In this document: positions 8,326-18,150 of the stretch, piece by piece
Layout of the letters: each line of letters opens with the position of its first letter
Position numbering within the stretch: the first letter of the stretch is position 1
Origin: Candidatus Flexifilum affinis
GTDB taxonomy: Bacteria > Chloroflexota > Anaerolineae > Aggregatilineales > Phototrophicaceae
Length of the DNA stretch: 64,000 bases
Reading direction: 5' to 3'
NCBI GenBank assembly: GCA_016713325.1
Contig: JADJPJ010000002.1
Location: forward strand, 496,001 to 560,000
The notes under the pieces: generated by a model
Database searches by the model: none
Told to the model about the DNA's origin: nothing
What the model saw: only the letters and a program-made list of their open reading frames with translations
Translations under genes and position numbers: made by a program

Positions 8326-8853
8326 ACACGCTCACCATTCTGTATACGGCCGAGCTCCGGGGCGATCTCGACGTGCTACCCCGGTTGTATGCCTTCCTGC
8401 GCCGGCTGCGCGAAGAGTTTCGCGCCAGCGCCACTCTGCTCATTGACTCGGTCGATGCTGATGGCGTTGGACGGTCTGGGCTACAACGCTGCCAGCGTCA
8501 GTGGCTTTCTGAGCGAAGCGGCGCGACAGAAAGTCGAGCAGATGGGCGCCATCGTGCGACTGGCGCTGCACACAGTCAACCAACCGGTGAACCATGACGG
8601 GCTGCGGATCGGCCTGGTTCCCGGCGAAGCGACGACGCTCGATGCGGAGGACTGGCTGCGTCTGGCGGCGGTCACCCACGGTGAGGTCGGTGTGGCGCAT
8701 CTGGACCGCGAGGGAGGGGCATGGCGGCTGGCGTCAAGCGGCATCTATCGCCTTCCGCCCGGCCAGCTTCCCGATCCGACGATCGCCGGCATGGTCGAGT
8801 TCATCCTGGCCGAGGCGGACTATGCCCGCAAGCGGCGCGACCAGCGAGAGTAA
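8310..8853 (+). CDS. Phosphoesterase-like protein, possibly degenerate (one-base frameshift)
   Basis: The gene reads as about 181 residues after skipping one extra base near 8450-8465. It begins TILYTAELRGDLDVLPRLYA, which resembles the opening of calcineurin-like phosphoesterases/5'-nucleotidases (TILHTNDLHG...). It continues ALDGLGYNAASVSGFL, RIGLVPGEATTLDAEDWLRL and a helical C-terminus. The metal-binding His/Asp pair of the family is not preserved (AELRGD in place of NDxHG), so activity is doubtful. The GTG start overlaps the hydratase stop by 16 bases, which implies an operon. The product could also be an unrelated small domain; the similarity is by eye only. Confidence 0.5.
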
Positions 8854-8934
8854 CTTCGCCTGTGCTCAACTCCGCCGTAGACGTTGTCATGCTACAATCG
8901 TTGTCGGGAAAGAACATCAACGGCAGAGGGCAGG

Positions 8935-11900
8935 ATGGCAGCCGACCGAGTAATCGCGGACCGCTTTGAACTCATCGATCTCATCGATGAGGGAGGGATG
9001 GGACAAGTCTATCGCGGCTCGACCGGCAGACCGGCGAAACCGTCGCCATCAAGGTCCTCAAAGATCAGGTCATTTCCCAGGACCCGACGCTGGTCGACCG
9101 TTTCTGCCGCGAAGCGGTCGTGCTGCGCAAGCTGAACCACCCCAGCATCGTCCGTGTGTACGACACCTATGAACAGGATGGCCGCCACTATAGCGTCATG
9201 GAGTATGTCGGCGGCGGGTCGCTGTCCGAACTGATCCGTGAGTCGGGTGGGCTGCCGGTGGAACGCGCCATTCAGATCGCGCTCGATCTGGCCGACGCGC
9301 TGACGCGCACTCATCGTCTGGGCATCATTCACCGCGACCTGAAGCCGGCCAACGTGCTGCTGGCCGAAGATGGCACGCCGCGCCTGACCGATTTTGGCGT
9401 GGCGCATGTGGCCGATGCGCAAACCCTGCTGACTCAGGTCGGCTCGCTGCTGGGGACGATCGCTTATCTGAGTCCGGAGGTGAGCGGTGGCGAATCGCAC
9501 ACCGAGAAGAGTGATATCTGGTCGTTCGGGCTGGTGCTGTACGAAATGCTGACGGGGCACCATGCCTACCAGGAGGCGACGGCCAGCGCAATGCTGTCGG
9601 CGATTCTGCGCAACCCGGCCCCGGATATTCGCGAGGAACGGCCGGAACTCCCCGACGACCTGGCCGATTTGCTGCATCGGATGCTGGCCAAGGACCCGAA
9701 CGAGCGGATTGGCAGCGTGCGCGAGGTCGGCCTGGAGCTGGAACGCATCCTGATTCAACTGCGCCGCAGCGCCGAGGCGCGCGACCTGGAGTTGACCCAG
9801 GCGCCTTCGCGTTTTACGCCGACGCCGTTGACCGCCCTGACCCCCGTCTCGTCGCCCACGCCGGTGGCGCCGTCGCCCTTGTCAGGGTCGCATGAGACCG
9901 CGATTGACGCACCGACGCCGGCGCGTTCTTCGCCCCCTCCGTCGCCGAACACTGATATACGCCCGATGGTGCATCGCAGTGTCACCACCCCCCGCCTGTT
10001 CCTCACGTACCGTCGTGAAGACAGCGGCGAAATCGCCGGGCGGTTGTATGACCAGATCGCGGCGGTGCTGGGCGAGAACAACGTCGTTCGCGATGTCGAT
10101 CGCATTGCCGACCGGACGGTGTCGCGCTATGTGCTGGCCAATGACGTGGTCGGCTCAGTCGATGCCATGCTGATCGTGATCGGGCCGGGCTGGGCCGGGC
10201 TGTCGCGCGACAGGCGCACGCCTTCGGCGCAGCGGGCGATCGACAACCCGAAGGATATCGTCCGCATGCAGATCGAGGCCGGCCTGCGCCGCGCGGACAT
10301 GCTGATGATCCCGGTGCTGGTCAACGGCGGCGTGCTGCCGGATGCTCTGCCCGAGTCGCTGGAAGCCCTGCGCCAGAGACCGGCGTTCACGATCCAAGCC
10401 GACCAGCCGCTGGACGTGCAGGTTCGCCGCCTGATCAAGTCGATCAACGAGCATTTCGGCGTGACATCACGGGCGCGATCATCGCTGATCTGGGGGCTGG
10501 TGGCGTTGCTCGCGCTGGCTGTGCTGCTGGTGGTTGGCGTCGTCCTGTCTTCGCTGACCGCCCCCACACCGACGAGCGAAACGGTCACGGTGGCGCCGGT
10601 GGCCGAAGATGAGTTCATGGTGCTGGTCGCCGATCTTGAGCCGCTGCGTTCGGCGACGCGCGACGTGACCCGGCTGATCCGCGATGACTTGACCCAGCGC
10701 CTGGAAGTCGACGTGCCTTTCTCGCCGATCCGCATTCGCGCATTGCCGCAGGTCATCACCTCGGCGGAACAGGCCCTGGCCCACGCCGAAGAAGTCGGCG
10801 CGACGGTGGTGATCTGGGGCAACTACACGGACGACCTGATCGAAGTGCAGGTGCAGACCGGTTCGCTCGCCTCACTGAAACACAACCCGTTCCCGCGCGC
10901 CACCATCGACCAGATCGCCAATGTGCGCGTGCGGCTGACGGATGAGCGCGCCCAGACGATCGCCGCCCAGGTGCTGACGGCACTGGTCGCGCTGCACAAT
11001 GCCGACGGCGATGGCTATGAACTGCTGCGCACCCTGACCATCTTCAACGCCATGGATCTGCCGAGTGGGGAGATCGCCGGCAGCAGCGCCGCCGCGCTGG
11101 CGCATCAGGCGCTGGGGCAGTACACCGACTCGACGGCCGACGCAGTGCACATGCTGGATCAGGCGATCGCGCTGGAGGGCGGCAATCCGCTCCTCTATCT
11201 CTACCGTGCGCTGGCCCGTCAGCGGGTTGGTGACTTCGCCGGGTCGGCGCAGGATCTGGGGACGGCGCAGCGCCTGGCGCCCGCGGAATGGCTTCAGCCG
11301 TACTATCTGATCGCCAACACGGCCACCTTCCAGCGCGACTACGCGGCCGCCATCCTGGCCTACGACCGCATCGTGGCCGGCCGGCCTGACGACTGGTTCC
11401 CGCTCAACTACCGGGGTGCGCTGCACTACCTGATGGCCGACTACGAGGCGGCGCGGCGCGATCTGGAAGCGTCGATCGCCATGGGGCCAAACACCAATTT
11501 CCCTTATCCGTTCGCCACGCTGATCGCGCTGCGCGACGGGCGGATCGGCGACGCGCGGGGCTTGATGCGCACGGTGTTGCGCGAATTCCCGGATCCGTCG
11601 TTTGCCAACCGCACGCTGGAGGCGCTCTATGGGGAAGACGACTTCATTATCTGGGGGCCGTTCTTCGCCGCCTACACCAATCTGATCCTGGGGCAGTATG
11701 ACCAGGTGATCGCGGACGTGCAGCAGGCGCTGACCCTGCGCAGCGATCTGGCCGATCTGTTCCTGATCGAGGGGTTGGCCTACTGCGCACTCCAGCAGTA
11801 TCCGCTGGCCGATATCGCCTACACGCAAGGCTTGGAGATCGAGCCACAGCACCCGATGCTGCTGCTCCTGCGTTCGGAATCGCGCGGCGCGCAGGGACAG

Positions 11901-12029
11901 GCCGAGGCGGCACAGGCCGACCTTGACGCGGCGCTGGCGCTCGGCCTCGGCGATGAGTTCAACGCGCTGGCCGCCAGCGATGCGGTGAGCTGCGCGAATT
12001 TCTTCGCCAGCCTGGCCGCGCCGGAGTAA
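8935..12029 (+). CDS. Ser/Thr protein kinase-TIR-transmembrane-TPR fusion (one-base frameshift)
   Basis: This is a protein of about 1031 residues once one missing base near 9018 is restored. The Hanks-type kinase domain (about 1-275) has the glycine loop DEGGMGQVYRG, VAIKVLK (ATP Lys), HRDLKPANVLL and DFGVAHV, with SPE in place of APE. A Pro/Thr-rich linker follows, then a TIR domain (about 350-490) starting RLFLTYRREDSGEIAGRLYD with DVDRI, MLIVIGPGW and a Glu in QIEAGLRRAD. A single membrane span comes next (LVALLALAVLLVVGVVL, about 520), then an outer region with TPR repeats to the end. The ATG at 8935 follows AGAGGG. The topology implies kinase and TIR inside and TPRs outside. It may be a signalling hub or a defence effector. 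TIR NADase activity is inferred only. Confidence 0.85.
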
Positions 12030-12593
12030 TCATGCGTCAGGCTGCTCTGCGATGGAGAAGGTCAGGGCCGGATTCTTGAACGGGATCAGCGCCAGTATAA
12101 CCGCCTGCTCGTAGAAGGCCATTCGATCGATGACGTCGCCGGTCAGAATGCCGACGGAGCCGTTCTGCTGCTTGGAATTGCTGCGCCCGAATAGGCGGTC
12201 GTCGGCGTCGCCGAGCTCCAGCCCCTGGCGGATGAGCACGGCCGTCTCGTCGGGCAGGGTGAACGAGGCGGTGCGGCTGAGTCCCGTGCGAACCCCGTCG
12301 GTGATGGCGATCCAGGCGAAAGCTTCCATCACCCCGCGCGAGGTGTCGATTCCTCCTTCAATGCCCACCCAGACATCGCCATTGGTGGCGGCAGACTGGG
12401 CGCCATGGGCGCGGTTCAGTGCCCCCTGACGTGTCTCCGCATCGCTCATCGGCTGATCGCTCACGCCGGAGGGCACGCTGATCCCCCAGACACTGAATTC
12501 GACATTGGCGAACATGCGCGAAAAGCCGCGCAGGGCCGCATTGATTTTGACCGGATTGGTGGAGGCGACGACGATTCGCTGGAACATGGTCAT
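12030..12593 (-). CDS. yjjX: Inosine/xanthosine triphosphatase
   Basis: This is a 187-residue YjjX-family house-cleaning NTPase, which hydrolyses non-canonical purine nucleotides (ITP/XTP) and so keeps them out of nucleic acids. Diagnostic segments are IVVASTNPVKINAALRGF, SGVSDQPMSDAETRQGALNR, WVGIEGGI and ESS-like LGDADDRLFGRSNSKQQNGSVGIL read in two parts. The ATG at 12593 overlaps the stop of the upstream CPBP gene (ATGA), so the two are translationally coupled. Its stop abuts the end of the convergent kinase gene with no spacer. Confidence 0.92.
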   Translation of the reverse strand: MTMFQRIVVASTNPVKINAALRGFSRMFANVEFSVWGISVPSGVSDQPMSDAETRQGALNRAHGAQSAATNGDVWVGIEGGIDTSRGVMEAFAWIAITDGVRTGLSRTASFTLPDETAVLIRQGLELGDADDRLFGRSNSKQQNGSVGILTGDVIDRMAFYEQAVILALIPFKNPALTFSIAEQPDA

Positions 12594-13336
12594 CCCACCA
12601 GGACGAGCAGCTTGAAGATGGCGAAGAGTGCGAAGGCCATGTGCGCGGCGATGGCGGCGCGCGTGGAGCCGGTGATGACGCGCACCGAGCCGAAGACCAG
12701 GCCGGCGAGGATGGGCGCGATCAGCCCATACCAGGTGGCGGCAGACCCGCCGAATTCGCCGCTGTAGGCCGGCGTGTAGGCCAGCCAGTGGAAAACCCCG
12801 TATGCGGCCGACGCGATCAGCAGTCCGACCCAACCGCCAAAGGCCGAGCGGAAGGCCGGCAGAGCGATGCCGCGAAAGACCAGTTCCTCGCCGATCGGCT
12901 GCGCCAGCACCAAAAACAGCACGGCCAGGACGATGTCGACGAGGGAAACGCCGTCGAGACTGAGATTCAGCAGTTCCGGCACCGGCACGAAGGCTCGGGT
13001 CAGCGCCAGCCCCAGTACGTCGATGGCGATGGCCGCGCCGACGCCGATGAACATCACCAGGGCAAGGGGTGTCGACGAGGCGCCCAGCTTGAGGGCATCA
13101 CGTTCTCGGGCGCGCGTCTGCCAGACCATGAGCGCCATGAACATGCAGCCGAGCGCCCAACCGATGACGGACGTCGTGCTGCTGTCGCCCAGCCAGACGG
13201 TGGCCGCGGTTGTGCCGACGATGATCACAATGAAGGAGAAGATGACCGTCACGACCGCCGAAGTCAGGGGCCAGGGCGGCGGAGAGTCGACGCGCCCCAG
13301 GCGCGCCAGGAGGGATGGTTTGCTGGATTGGGTCAT
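12590..13336 (-). CDS. CPBP (CAAX/Abi) family intramembrane metalloprotease
   Basis: This is a 248-residue membrane protein with about seven or eight spans. The CPBP motifs are present: EELVFRG (Glu-Glu and Arg), FHWL (His) and HMAFAL (final His), all lying in membrane segments as in Rce1/Abi proteins. Members cleave membrane-embedded or prenylated substrates, or give self-immunity to bacteriocins; the substrate here is unknown. It overlaps yjjX by four bases in an operon. No bacteriocin gene is nearby. Confidence 0.88.
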   Translation of the reverse strand: MTQSSKPSLLARLGRVDSPPPWPLTSAVVTVIFSFIVIIVGTTAATVWLGDSSTTSVIGWALGCMFMALMVWQTRARERDALKLGASSTPLALVMFIGVGAAIAIDVLGLALTRAFVPVPELLNLSLDGVSLVDIVLAVLFLVLAQPIGEELVFRGIALPAFRSAFGGWVGLLIASAAYGVFHWLAYTPAYSGEFGGSAATWYGLIAPILAGLVFGSVRVITGSTRAAIAAHMAFALFAIFKLLVLVG

Positions 13337-13523
13337 GGTCCGGGTTGGAAGCCGCTCATCCTATATCGATAACGCGCGAAGTATAACATCACGGCTGGAT
13401 CCGGCGATAACGCCGGCGGGATTGGCCATTTCAGCCGGGGATGGTGCCTATTCTGCCGTGAATGATCGACTAGAGTTATAGTAATGGAGGAGCAGTACCC
13501 AGAAAGGATCGCGAGTTCTCTTG

Positions 13524-14117
13524 ATGGACGACAATCTCCTGTATCACATACCCAGGGAACATGAGACGGAGCGCCTCATCCTTCGCGCCCGGCAGCCTGG
13601 AGACGGGCGCATGGTCTACGAAGCTGTCGTCGAGTCGTTTGCCATGCTGAGTATCTGGATGGATTGGGCGAAGTCGATGCCGACTCTGGCCGAATCCGAA
13701 AATTTCGGGCGTGAATCGGCGCAGCGCTTCCTGTACCGTGAAGAACTGAACTACATTCTGCTGCGCAAACCGGACCTGCTGGTCGTCGGGGCGCTGGGCG
13801 TGCACCACATTCGCTGGAATGTGCCGGCCTTCGAACTGGGCTACTGGGGGCGGACACGGACCAGCGGCAACGGCTACATCACCGAGGCAGTGCGTGTTAT
13901 GACGCGGTATCTGTTCGATACACTGGGGGCGGAACGGGTGGAAATTCGCTGCGATTCGCGCAACGAGCGGAGCGCGGCAGTGGCGCGGCGATCCGGATAT
14001 CCGCAAGAGGCAGTGCTGCGGCGGGAGGCACGGGCCAATGACGGCCAACTGCGCGATACGCTGGTGTTCGCCATGCTGCGCGAGGATTACGCCGCGCTCA
14101 CCCGGGATGGCCTATAG
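13524..14117 (+). CDS. GNAT-family N-acetyltransferase, RimJ/RimL-like
   Basis: This is a 197-residue acetyltransferase. The opening TERLILRARQPGD is the RimJ/RimL signature. The acetyl-CoA loop is GNGYITEAVRVM, followed by the motif B-like region ERVEIRCDSRNERSAAVARRSGY and the closing strand LRDTLVFAMLREDY. Such enzymes acetylate protein N-termini or small amines; the substrate cannot be deduced. Start at the ATG 13524 (a TTG just before it is in frame). It is followed by a good intrinsic terminator, so it is monocistronic. Confidence 0.88.
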   Translation: MDDNLLYHIPREHETERLILRARQPGDGRMVYEAVVESFAMLSIWMDWAKSMPTLAESENFGRESAQRFLYREELNYILLRKPDLLVVGALGVHHIRWNVPAFELGYWGRTRTSGNGYITEAVRVMTRYLFDTLGAERVEIRCDSRNERSAAVARRSGYPQEAVLRREARANDGQLRDTLVFAMLREDYAALTRDGL

Positions 14118-14137
14118 ACTCTGCGATCGGGAATCAT

Positions 14138-14165
14138 AACGGGTGGCCAAGCCACCCGTTTTCAT
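14138..14165 (+). terminator. Intrinsic terminator after GNAT gene
   Basis: The 10-bp stem AACGGGTGGC has the complementary arm GCCACCCGTT across a 3-base loop, followed by TTTCATTTT. It begins 20 bases after the stop. Confidence 0.85.
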
Positions 14166-14184
14166 TTTGGGACTGTGTTATGTG

Positions 14185-14367
14185 CTACATCTTAGGAACT
14201 GCCGAAGCGAAGATTCGAACTGCTTCAGAGTGCCGCTTGCTATTCCGGTACGACTCGCCGATTCGGTGTTTCAGCCAGAGGGTGAGTTCGCCCGTGACGA
14301 GCACAAGGAAAAAGCCAATCTGAAGCAGCACCAGGACGCAGACCAGGATCATGAATGCGTTCAACAT
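14185..14367 (-). CDS. Small single-span membrane protein
   Basis: This is a 60-residue protein with one N-terminal membrane helix (FMILVCVLVLLQIGFFLVLV) followed by a basic cytoplasmic tail ending SAVPKM. An ideal ribosome site, AAGGAAGG, lies five bases before the ATG, and a promoter-like pair (TTGTGT-17-TACAAT) lies upstream, so expression is likely. No family is recognised. It converges on the terminator of the GNAT gene. Confidence 0.65.
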   Translation of the reverse strand: MLNAFMILVCVLVLLQIGFFLVLVTGELTLWLKHRIGESYRNSKRHSEAVRIFASAVPKM

Positions 14368-14440
14368 GGCACCTTCCTTGCGTTCACAGGAACGCCGCTA
14401 AAAGAGCGATCTCTAACCTGCTATTCCAGATTATGTGATT

Positions 14441-14469
14441 ATTGTATGTTAACTTTACGTTAAACACAA
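14441..14469 (-). promoter_or_regulatory. Promoter candidate for small membrane protein
   Basis: Read on the minus strand, TTGTGT (14469-14464), a 17-base spacer and TACAAT (14446-14441) sit in an AT-rich island about 75 bases before the start at 14367. The -10 matches 5 of 6 consensus bases. Confidence 0.45.
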
Positions 14470-14527
14470 TAGCTGTTGTTTAATATGATGGTGAAAAAGT
14501 GCAAAATTCGGAAAACCTTAACATACC

Positions 14528-14564
14528 AAACGCGGCGCCACCCCTGAGGGGCGAAGCCGCGTTT
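14528..14564. terminator. Terminator hairpin downstream of 14635 gene
   Basis: Outer arms AAACGCGGC and GCCGCGTTT enclose an inner CCCC-TGA-GGGG hairpin, with TTTT on the plus side. It lies 70 bases beyond the minus-strand gene ending at 14635 and probably ends that transcript. Confidence 0.6.
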
Positions 14565-14634
14565 TCCAGACCGTTATACCGCGCGTACGACTTTCACTTA
14601 TTCCAGCCCGATGGCGTCGTCGGATTCGGCAATC

Positions 14635-15288
14635 CTAATTCGGCTGATCCTCGGCGATGGCCTCGTCGATCTTGCGGCGCAGCTCCGGATTGATGTCGGC
14701 CGGGTTGACGCTTTTCGCTTTGGGCGGGCTCGGCGGCGGGACCACTTCTCGCTTTGCCTTCTCCGTATCGCCGCGCCGTGTCAGCAGCAGATAACCACCG
14801 ACAGCGACCAGGGCCACCGGGATCAGATAGCGGGTCAGGTTCATGTTTCCGCCGAAGATGAACATCTCAAAGAAGACCAGCCCGATCACGAAGGCGATCA
14901 CCGACCACTGAAGCATCTGCCTCCCCGTCTTCGTCTCATTCGGATTGTTATTCCGCGAGCCGTTGAAGATCAGCGCCGCGCCGACGAAGGCCGGATAGAG
15001 CGTCCAGACGTAGGCCCAGCTTTCCCAGTGGTTCGTCGTGTTCTGGTAAAGCAGAATGGCGCCCGTGCCGGTGATGATCATGCCAGGGAAGGCGAAGCCG
15101 GAGGCATTACGTCCGCCGGTCCAGGCGAGGAACAGGAACACCAGCCCGGGCGCCATGACCGCCAGCGGCCACATATTGCCGAACCACGACCAGATGTTGA
15201 CGTCGAAGACCTGGAAGAAGAGGAGCAGGGCGCCTGCTCCGATCAGCAGCAGCGCGCCGAGGCTATTCCGGTTGACCTGCACATTCAT
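14635..15288 (-). CDS. Multi-spanning membrane protein, DUF5668/LiaF-type transmembrane region
   Basis: This is a 217-residue protein with five or six membrane helices arranged as short hairpins (LGALLLIGAGALLLFFQVF, MWPLAVMAPGLVFLFLAW and ILLYQNTTNHWESWAYVWTL). A charged C-terminal tail follows (about residues 170-217: RRGDTEKAKREVVPPP... ELRRKIDEAI). Repeated WPL/WTLYPAFVG pieces are typical of DUF5668-like regions found in envelope-stress proteins (LiaF/PspC groups). No enzymatic motif is present. It stands alone between terminator-like sites. Confidence 0.6.
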   Translation of the reverse strand: MNVQVNRNSLGALLLIGAGALLLFFQVFDVNIWSWFGNMWPLAVMAPGLVFLFLAWTGGRNASGFAFPGMIITGTGAILLYQNTTNHWESWAYVWTLYPAFVGAALIFNGSRNNNPNETKTGRQMLQWSVIAFVIGLVFFEMFIFGGNMNLTRYLIPVALVAVGGYLLLTRRGDTEKAKREVVPPPSPPKAKSVNPADINPELRRKIDEAIAEDQPN

Positions 15289-15365
15289 GTTGCAACCCCC
15301 TCAATCTCGTATGTGTTGCTTTCACGGGAATATACGGATGGATTGACGAAGAGTTGCAGAACGCG

Positions 15366-16586
15366 TTACAGGGGCAGGGTGAAGTAGAAGCGACTGCCCT
15401 CGCCGTAGCGACTTGTCACGCCGATCTGCCCGTTGTGCAGATGGATGATGCGCCGGCAAATCGAGAGGCCCAGACCGGTGCTGGTCTCGTTGGCGGTGGG
15501 GCGGGTGCTGACGCGCTGGAATTCGCCGAAGACCTTTTCGATCTCGTCTTCGGGGATGCCCAGGCCCTGATCGGCGACGCAAAACTCGACGCCGTCGTCG
15601 ACCCTGTGCACGCTGAGGGTCACCTGGGTGTCGCTGTGAGAGAACTTGAAGGCGTTGCTCAGCAAATTGTTGAGGACCTGTTCGATGCGAAGTGGATCGA
15701 AGTTGACGACGGGCAGGTCCGGCTCCACAGCGGTGATCAGCAGGATGCCTTTGGGGTCGCCGATGAAGCGGTTCAGCGTCGTGACCCGCTCGACAAATGG
15801 CTCGATGTTGGTCGGCGCCGGGCGCAAGGTCAGCTTGCCGGATTCAATCGCCGTGATGTCCAGGATATCGTCCAGCAGGGCGCGCATTTTGTCGAGCATT
15901 TCGCGAATGATCTGCACGAACTGGACGGTGTCCTCGCGCGGGGTCTTGGGGTGCAGCAGCAGATCGGAGAAGCCCTGGATCACAGTGATGGGCGTGCGCA
16001 GGTCGTGGGCCGCCATGCCCAGGAAAGCGTCCTTCTGGGTATTGAGCGCCTTGAGCCGGTCGTTCATGTCCGCCAGTTCGGTGGTGCGTTCGGCGACACG
16101 CTGCTCCAGGAGGGCGTTGGTGTCGCGCAATTCCTGCACCAACCGCCGGTTCTGAATGATCAGTGCACATCGCTGGAAGGCCTCGCGGACGATCGTCTCC
16201 AGCTCCACCGGATCCCACGGCTTGGGGATGTAGCGGAAGATGTTGCCGTCGTTGATGGCGGCGATTACGGCATGGATATCGGCATAGCCGGTGAGCAGCA
16301 GTCGCATCGCATCCGGGAACTCGGTTTTGATCTTGCCAAAGAACTCCGCCCCGGTGATGCCAGGCATGCGCTGGTCGCTGATGATCACGTGAATCGGGGT
16401 TTCCGTCATGAGGCGAAAGCCTTCTTCAGCGCTGTGAGCGAGGAAGACTTTATAGTCGCGGCGGAACTGACGGAAAAGGGCTTTCAGAATCTCTTCTTCG
16501 TCGTCGATGATCAGCAGATTGGCCTGCCCACCAAGCACTGCCTTGTAATCCAGATTGTCGCTGCCTACGAGATTAAGCTCTGTCAC
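15366..16586 (-). CDS. Hybrid response regulator-histidine kinase (REC-HisKA-HATPase)
   Basis: This is a 406-residue cytoplasmic signalling protein. An N-terminal receiver (about 20-140) has [11 protein letters not shown], the phospho-acceptor Asp in [18 protein letters not shown] and the Lys of YIPKPW. A coiled-coil linker with [18 protein letters not shown] leads to HisKA ([13 protein letters not shown], phospho-His) and an HATPase_c domain (N-box [14 protein letters not shown]1 [13 protein letters not shown]2 [12 protein letters not shown]). It overlaps the stop of the upstream LOV kinase by four bases, so it is translationally coupled and very likely the kinase's direct phosphotransfer partner. 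It has no DNA-binding output; the signal must pass on to an unknown regulator. Confidence 0.93.
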   Translation of the reverse strand: MTELNLVGSDNLDYKAVLGGQANLLIIDDEEEILKALFRQFRRDYKVFLAHSAEEGFRLMTETPIHVIISDQRMPGITGAEFFGKIKTEFPDAMRLLLTGYADIHAVIAAINDGNIFRYIPKPWDPVELETIVREAFQRCALIIQNRRLVQELRDTNALLEQRVAERTTELADMNDRLKALNTQKDAFLGMAAHDLRTPITVIQGFSDLLLHPKTPREDTVQFVQIIREMLDKMRALLDDILDITAIESGKLTLRPAPTNIEPFVERVTTLNRFIGDPKGILLITAVEPDLPVVNFDPLRIEQVLNNLLSNAFKFSHSDTQVTLSVHRVDDGVEFCVADQGLGIPEDEIEKVFGEFQRVSTRPTANETSTGLGLSICRRIIHLHNGQIGVTSRYGEGSRFYFTLPL

Positions 16587-17851
16587 GCGTCCGTTCCCTT
16601 CGGCAGTGTAATAGTGAAAGTCGTTCCCGTTCCTGGTGTCGACACGACGGAAATGGTCCCGCGGTGGAGTTCGGTGACGATCTGATAGGCAATGGCCAGG
16701 CCGAGGCCTGTTCCCTGTCCGACTGGCTTGGTCGTGAAGAAGGGTTCGAAAATTCGCGGCAGGATGTCGGGAGGAATACCGACGCCGGTGTCGGTGAAGG
16801 TCATCTCGACGCCGTCCCCGCGGTCTGCCCCCTTGATGATGAGCTGGCCTTTGTCGAGAATCGCTTGAGAAGCGTTCATGAGGATATTGAGAAAGACCTG
16901 GTTGAGCGACGCCGGGTAGCAGTCGATCGGCGGCAAATCGTCGAGATCGAGGATGACCTCGACCCGATTCCGGAACTCGACGCCGGCCAACAGGATGGTA
17001 CTCTCCAGATTTTCCTTCAGATCCGTGCGCTTGCGTTCCGCTTCATCGAGCCTTGAGAAGGTGCGCAGGCCGTCCACGATCTTTTTGACACGCCCCAGGC
17101 CGCCCAGCGATGCTTTCAGCAGATCGCCGATGTCGTCCTTCACAAAATCCAGATCGGCGTCGGAGCGGATGGCCTTCACCCGATTGAGGTCGACGGCTCC
17201 CGTAGAGACCAGCGCTTCGAGCTGGTTGTAGGCCTCGAAAATGTCATCGACGGTGCGCTGAAGGCTGTGGATGTTGCTGGTGACGAAGGCCAGGGGGTTA
17301 TTGATCTCATGGGCGACTCCAGCAACCAGTTGACCAAGCGCGCTCATCTTTTCGGAATGGATCAGCATCGCCTGCGTGTGGCGAAGCTGGGCCAGCGCCT
17401 TTTCCAGCGAATCGCGCTCCTGCCGTACGGCCAGTTCTGCCTCGATCCGGCGGGTGACATCGGTCTGTACGCCGACAAAGTGGGTCAGCCGTCCGGAGTC
17501 GTCAAAAACCGGAGACGTAAACAATTCGTTCCAGAAGGGCATGCCATCCTTGCGGTAATTGCGCAGCACGATGGTGCAGTCGGTGGCTGAGCGCAACGCC
17601 CCGCGCAGAATCGGCAGGCTTTCCTGGTCGCGATCATCCCGCTGCAGGAACCGGCAGTTGCGACCGAGCGTCTCGTCGGGCGGGTAGCCGGTAATGCGGG
17701 TAAAGCCTTCATTGATATAGATAAGCGGGAGTTCGGGATCCAGGGCGTCGGCGATGGTAATGCCGCAGCTTGAGGCCGCCATGGCGCGGTCGTGAAGCTG
17801 TAATTCTGCACGGACTTTCTCAATCAACCCGATGTCAGAACCGTTTGTCAT
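16583..17851 (-). CDS. LOV-domain (blue-light) sensor histidine kinase
   Basis: This is a 422-residue cytoplasmic photoreceptor kinase. Residues ~25-133 form a LOV domain. It has the flavin-adduct motif GRNCRFLQ (Cys66, with Arg67 and Gln70), NYRKDG (Asn98), PFWNEL (Asn108) and GVQTDVT (Gln129), the full set of flavin contacts. A coiled coil leads to the H-box [19 protein letters not shown] and a HATPase domain with [22 protein letters not shown] and [14 protein letters not shown]. In this family blue light forms a Cys-flavin adduct and changes kinase activity. It is first in an operon with the REC-kinase that follows. The assignment to a light sensor rests on intact motifs; the output is unknown. 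Confidence 0.93.
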   Translation of the reverse strand: MTNGSDIGLIEKVRAELQLHDRAMAASSCGITIADALDPELPLIYINEGFTRITGYPPDETLGRNCRFLQRDDRDQESLPILRGALRSATDCTIVLRNYRKDGMPFWNELFTSPVFDDSGRLTHFVGVQTDVTRRIEAELAVRQERDSLEKALAQLRHTQAMLIHSEKMSALGQLVAGVAHEINNPLAFVTSNIHSLQRTVDDIFEAYNQLEALVSTGAVDLNRVKAIRSDADLDFVKDDIGDLLKASLGGLGRVKKIVDGLRTFSRLDEAERKRTDLKENLESTILLAGVEFRNRVEVILDLDDLPPIDCYPASLNQVFLNILMNASQAILDKGQLIIKGADRGDGVEMTFTDTGVGIPPDILPRIFEPFFTTKPVGQGTGLGLAIAYQIVTELHRGTISVVSTPGTGTTFTITLPKGTDA

Positions 17852-17950
17852 TGGTGATAAGGAGAATACCTGTTTCCAGACGCGATTTCGCCCGATATTA
17901 CCACAAGTCGGGTACAGGACGAAACAAACAATGCATATTGCGGCCGACGA

Positions 17951-18050
17951 GGGGCAGGGCCGGCCCGCCGGGGGGTCCCCCTGGCGGCCCGGAACCGGGA
18001 CCCCCCGCCGCGGCGGTCGGGGGGGGGGGCGCGCCCCGCCGGCGCCGTTG
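17951..18050. other. Extreme GC tract with G-run and inverted repeat
   Basis: This ~100-base stretch is about 90% G+C, unlike its flanks. It contains a run of 11 G (18019-18029), a 10-bp inverted repeat (GGGGGGTCCC at 17970-17979 and its complement at 17997-18006) and further C/G runs. It fills most of the 299-base gap between the divergent LOV kinase and oxidoreductase genes. It could form a stable hairpin or G-quadruplex, or be a sequencing/assembly artefact. No gene is evident in it. Confidence 0.7.
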
Positions 18051-18150
18051 CCGATCGCTGATCGCTTGCGCGACGCCGCGTTTTTGTTATCTCAGTGGGC
18101 ACGACGACTCCGCAGTCCGCGGAGCGCCCGAAGCTGAAAAGGGGATGTTC

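Noticed and set aside
10872..11852. Long minus-strand open frame inside the kinase-TIR-TPR gene
   Set aside because: Frame is a by-product of G+C-rich codons in the plus-strand TPR region; sequence is low in hydrophobic core residues and matches no family.
15354..16685. 443-codon plus-strand frame opposite the REC-histidine kinase
   Set aside because: Mirror of a strongly conserved two-component protein; no start signal and unnatural composition.
17770..18150. N-terminal extension of the FAD oxidoreductase through the GC tract
   Set aside because: The translated extension is Gly/Pro/Arg low complexity, overlaps the divergent LOV kinase start and lacks a ribosome site, whereas GTG 18151 has one.
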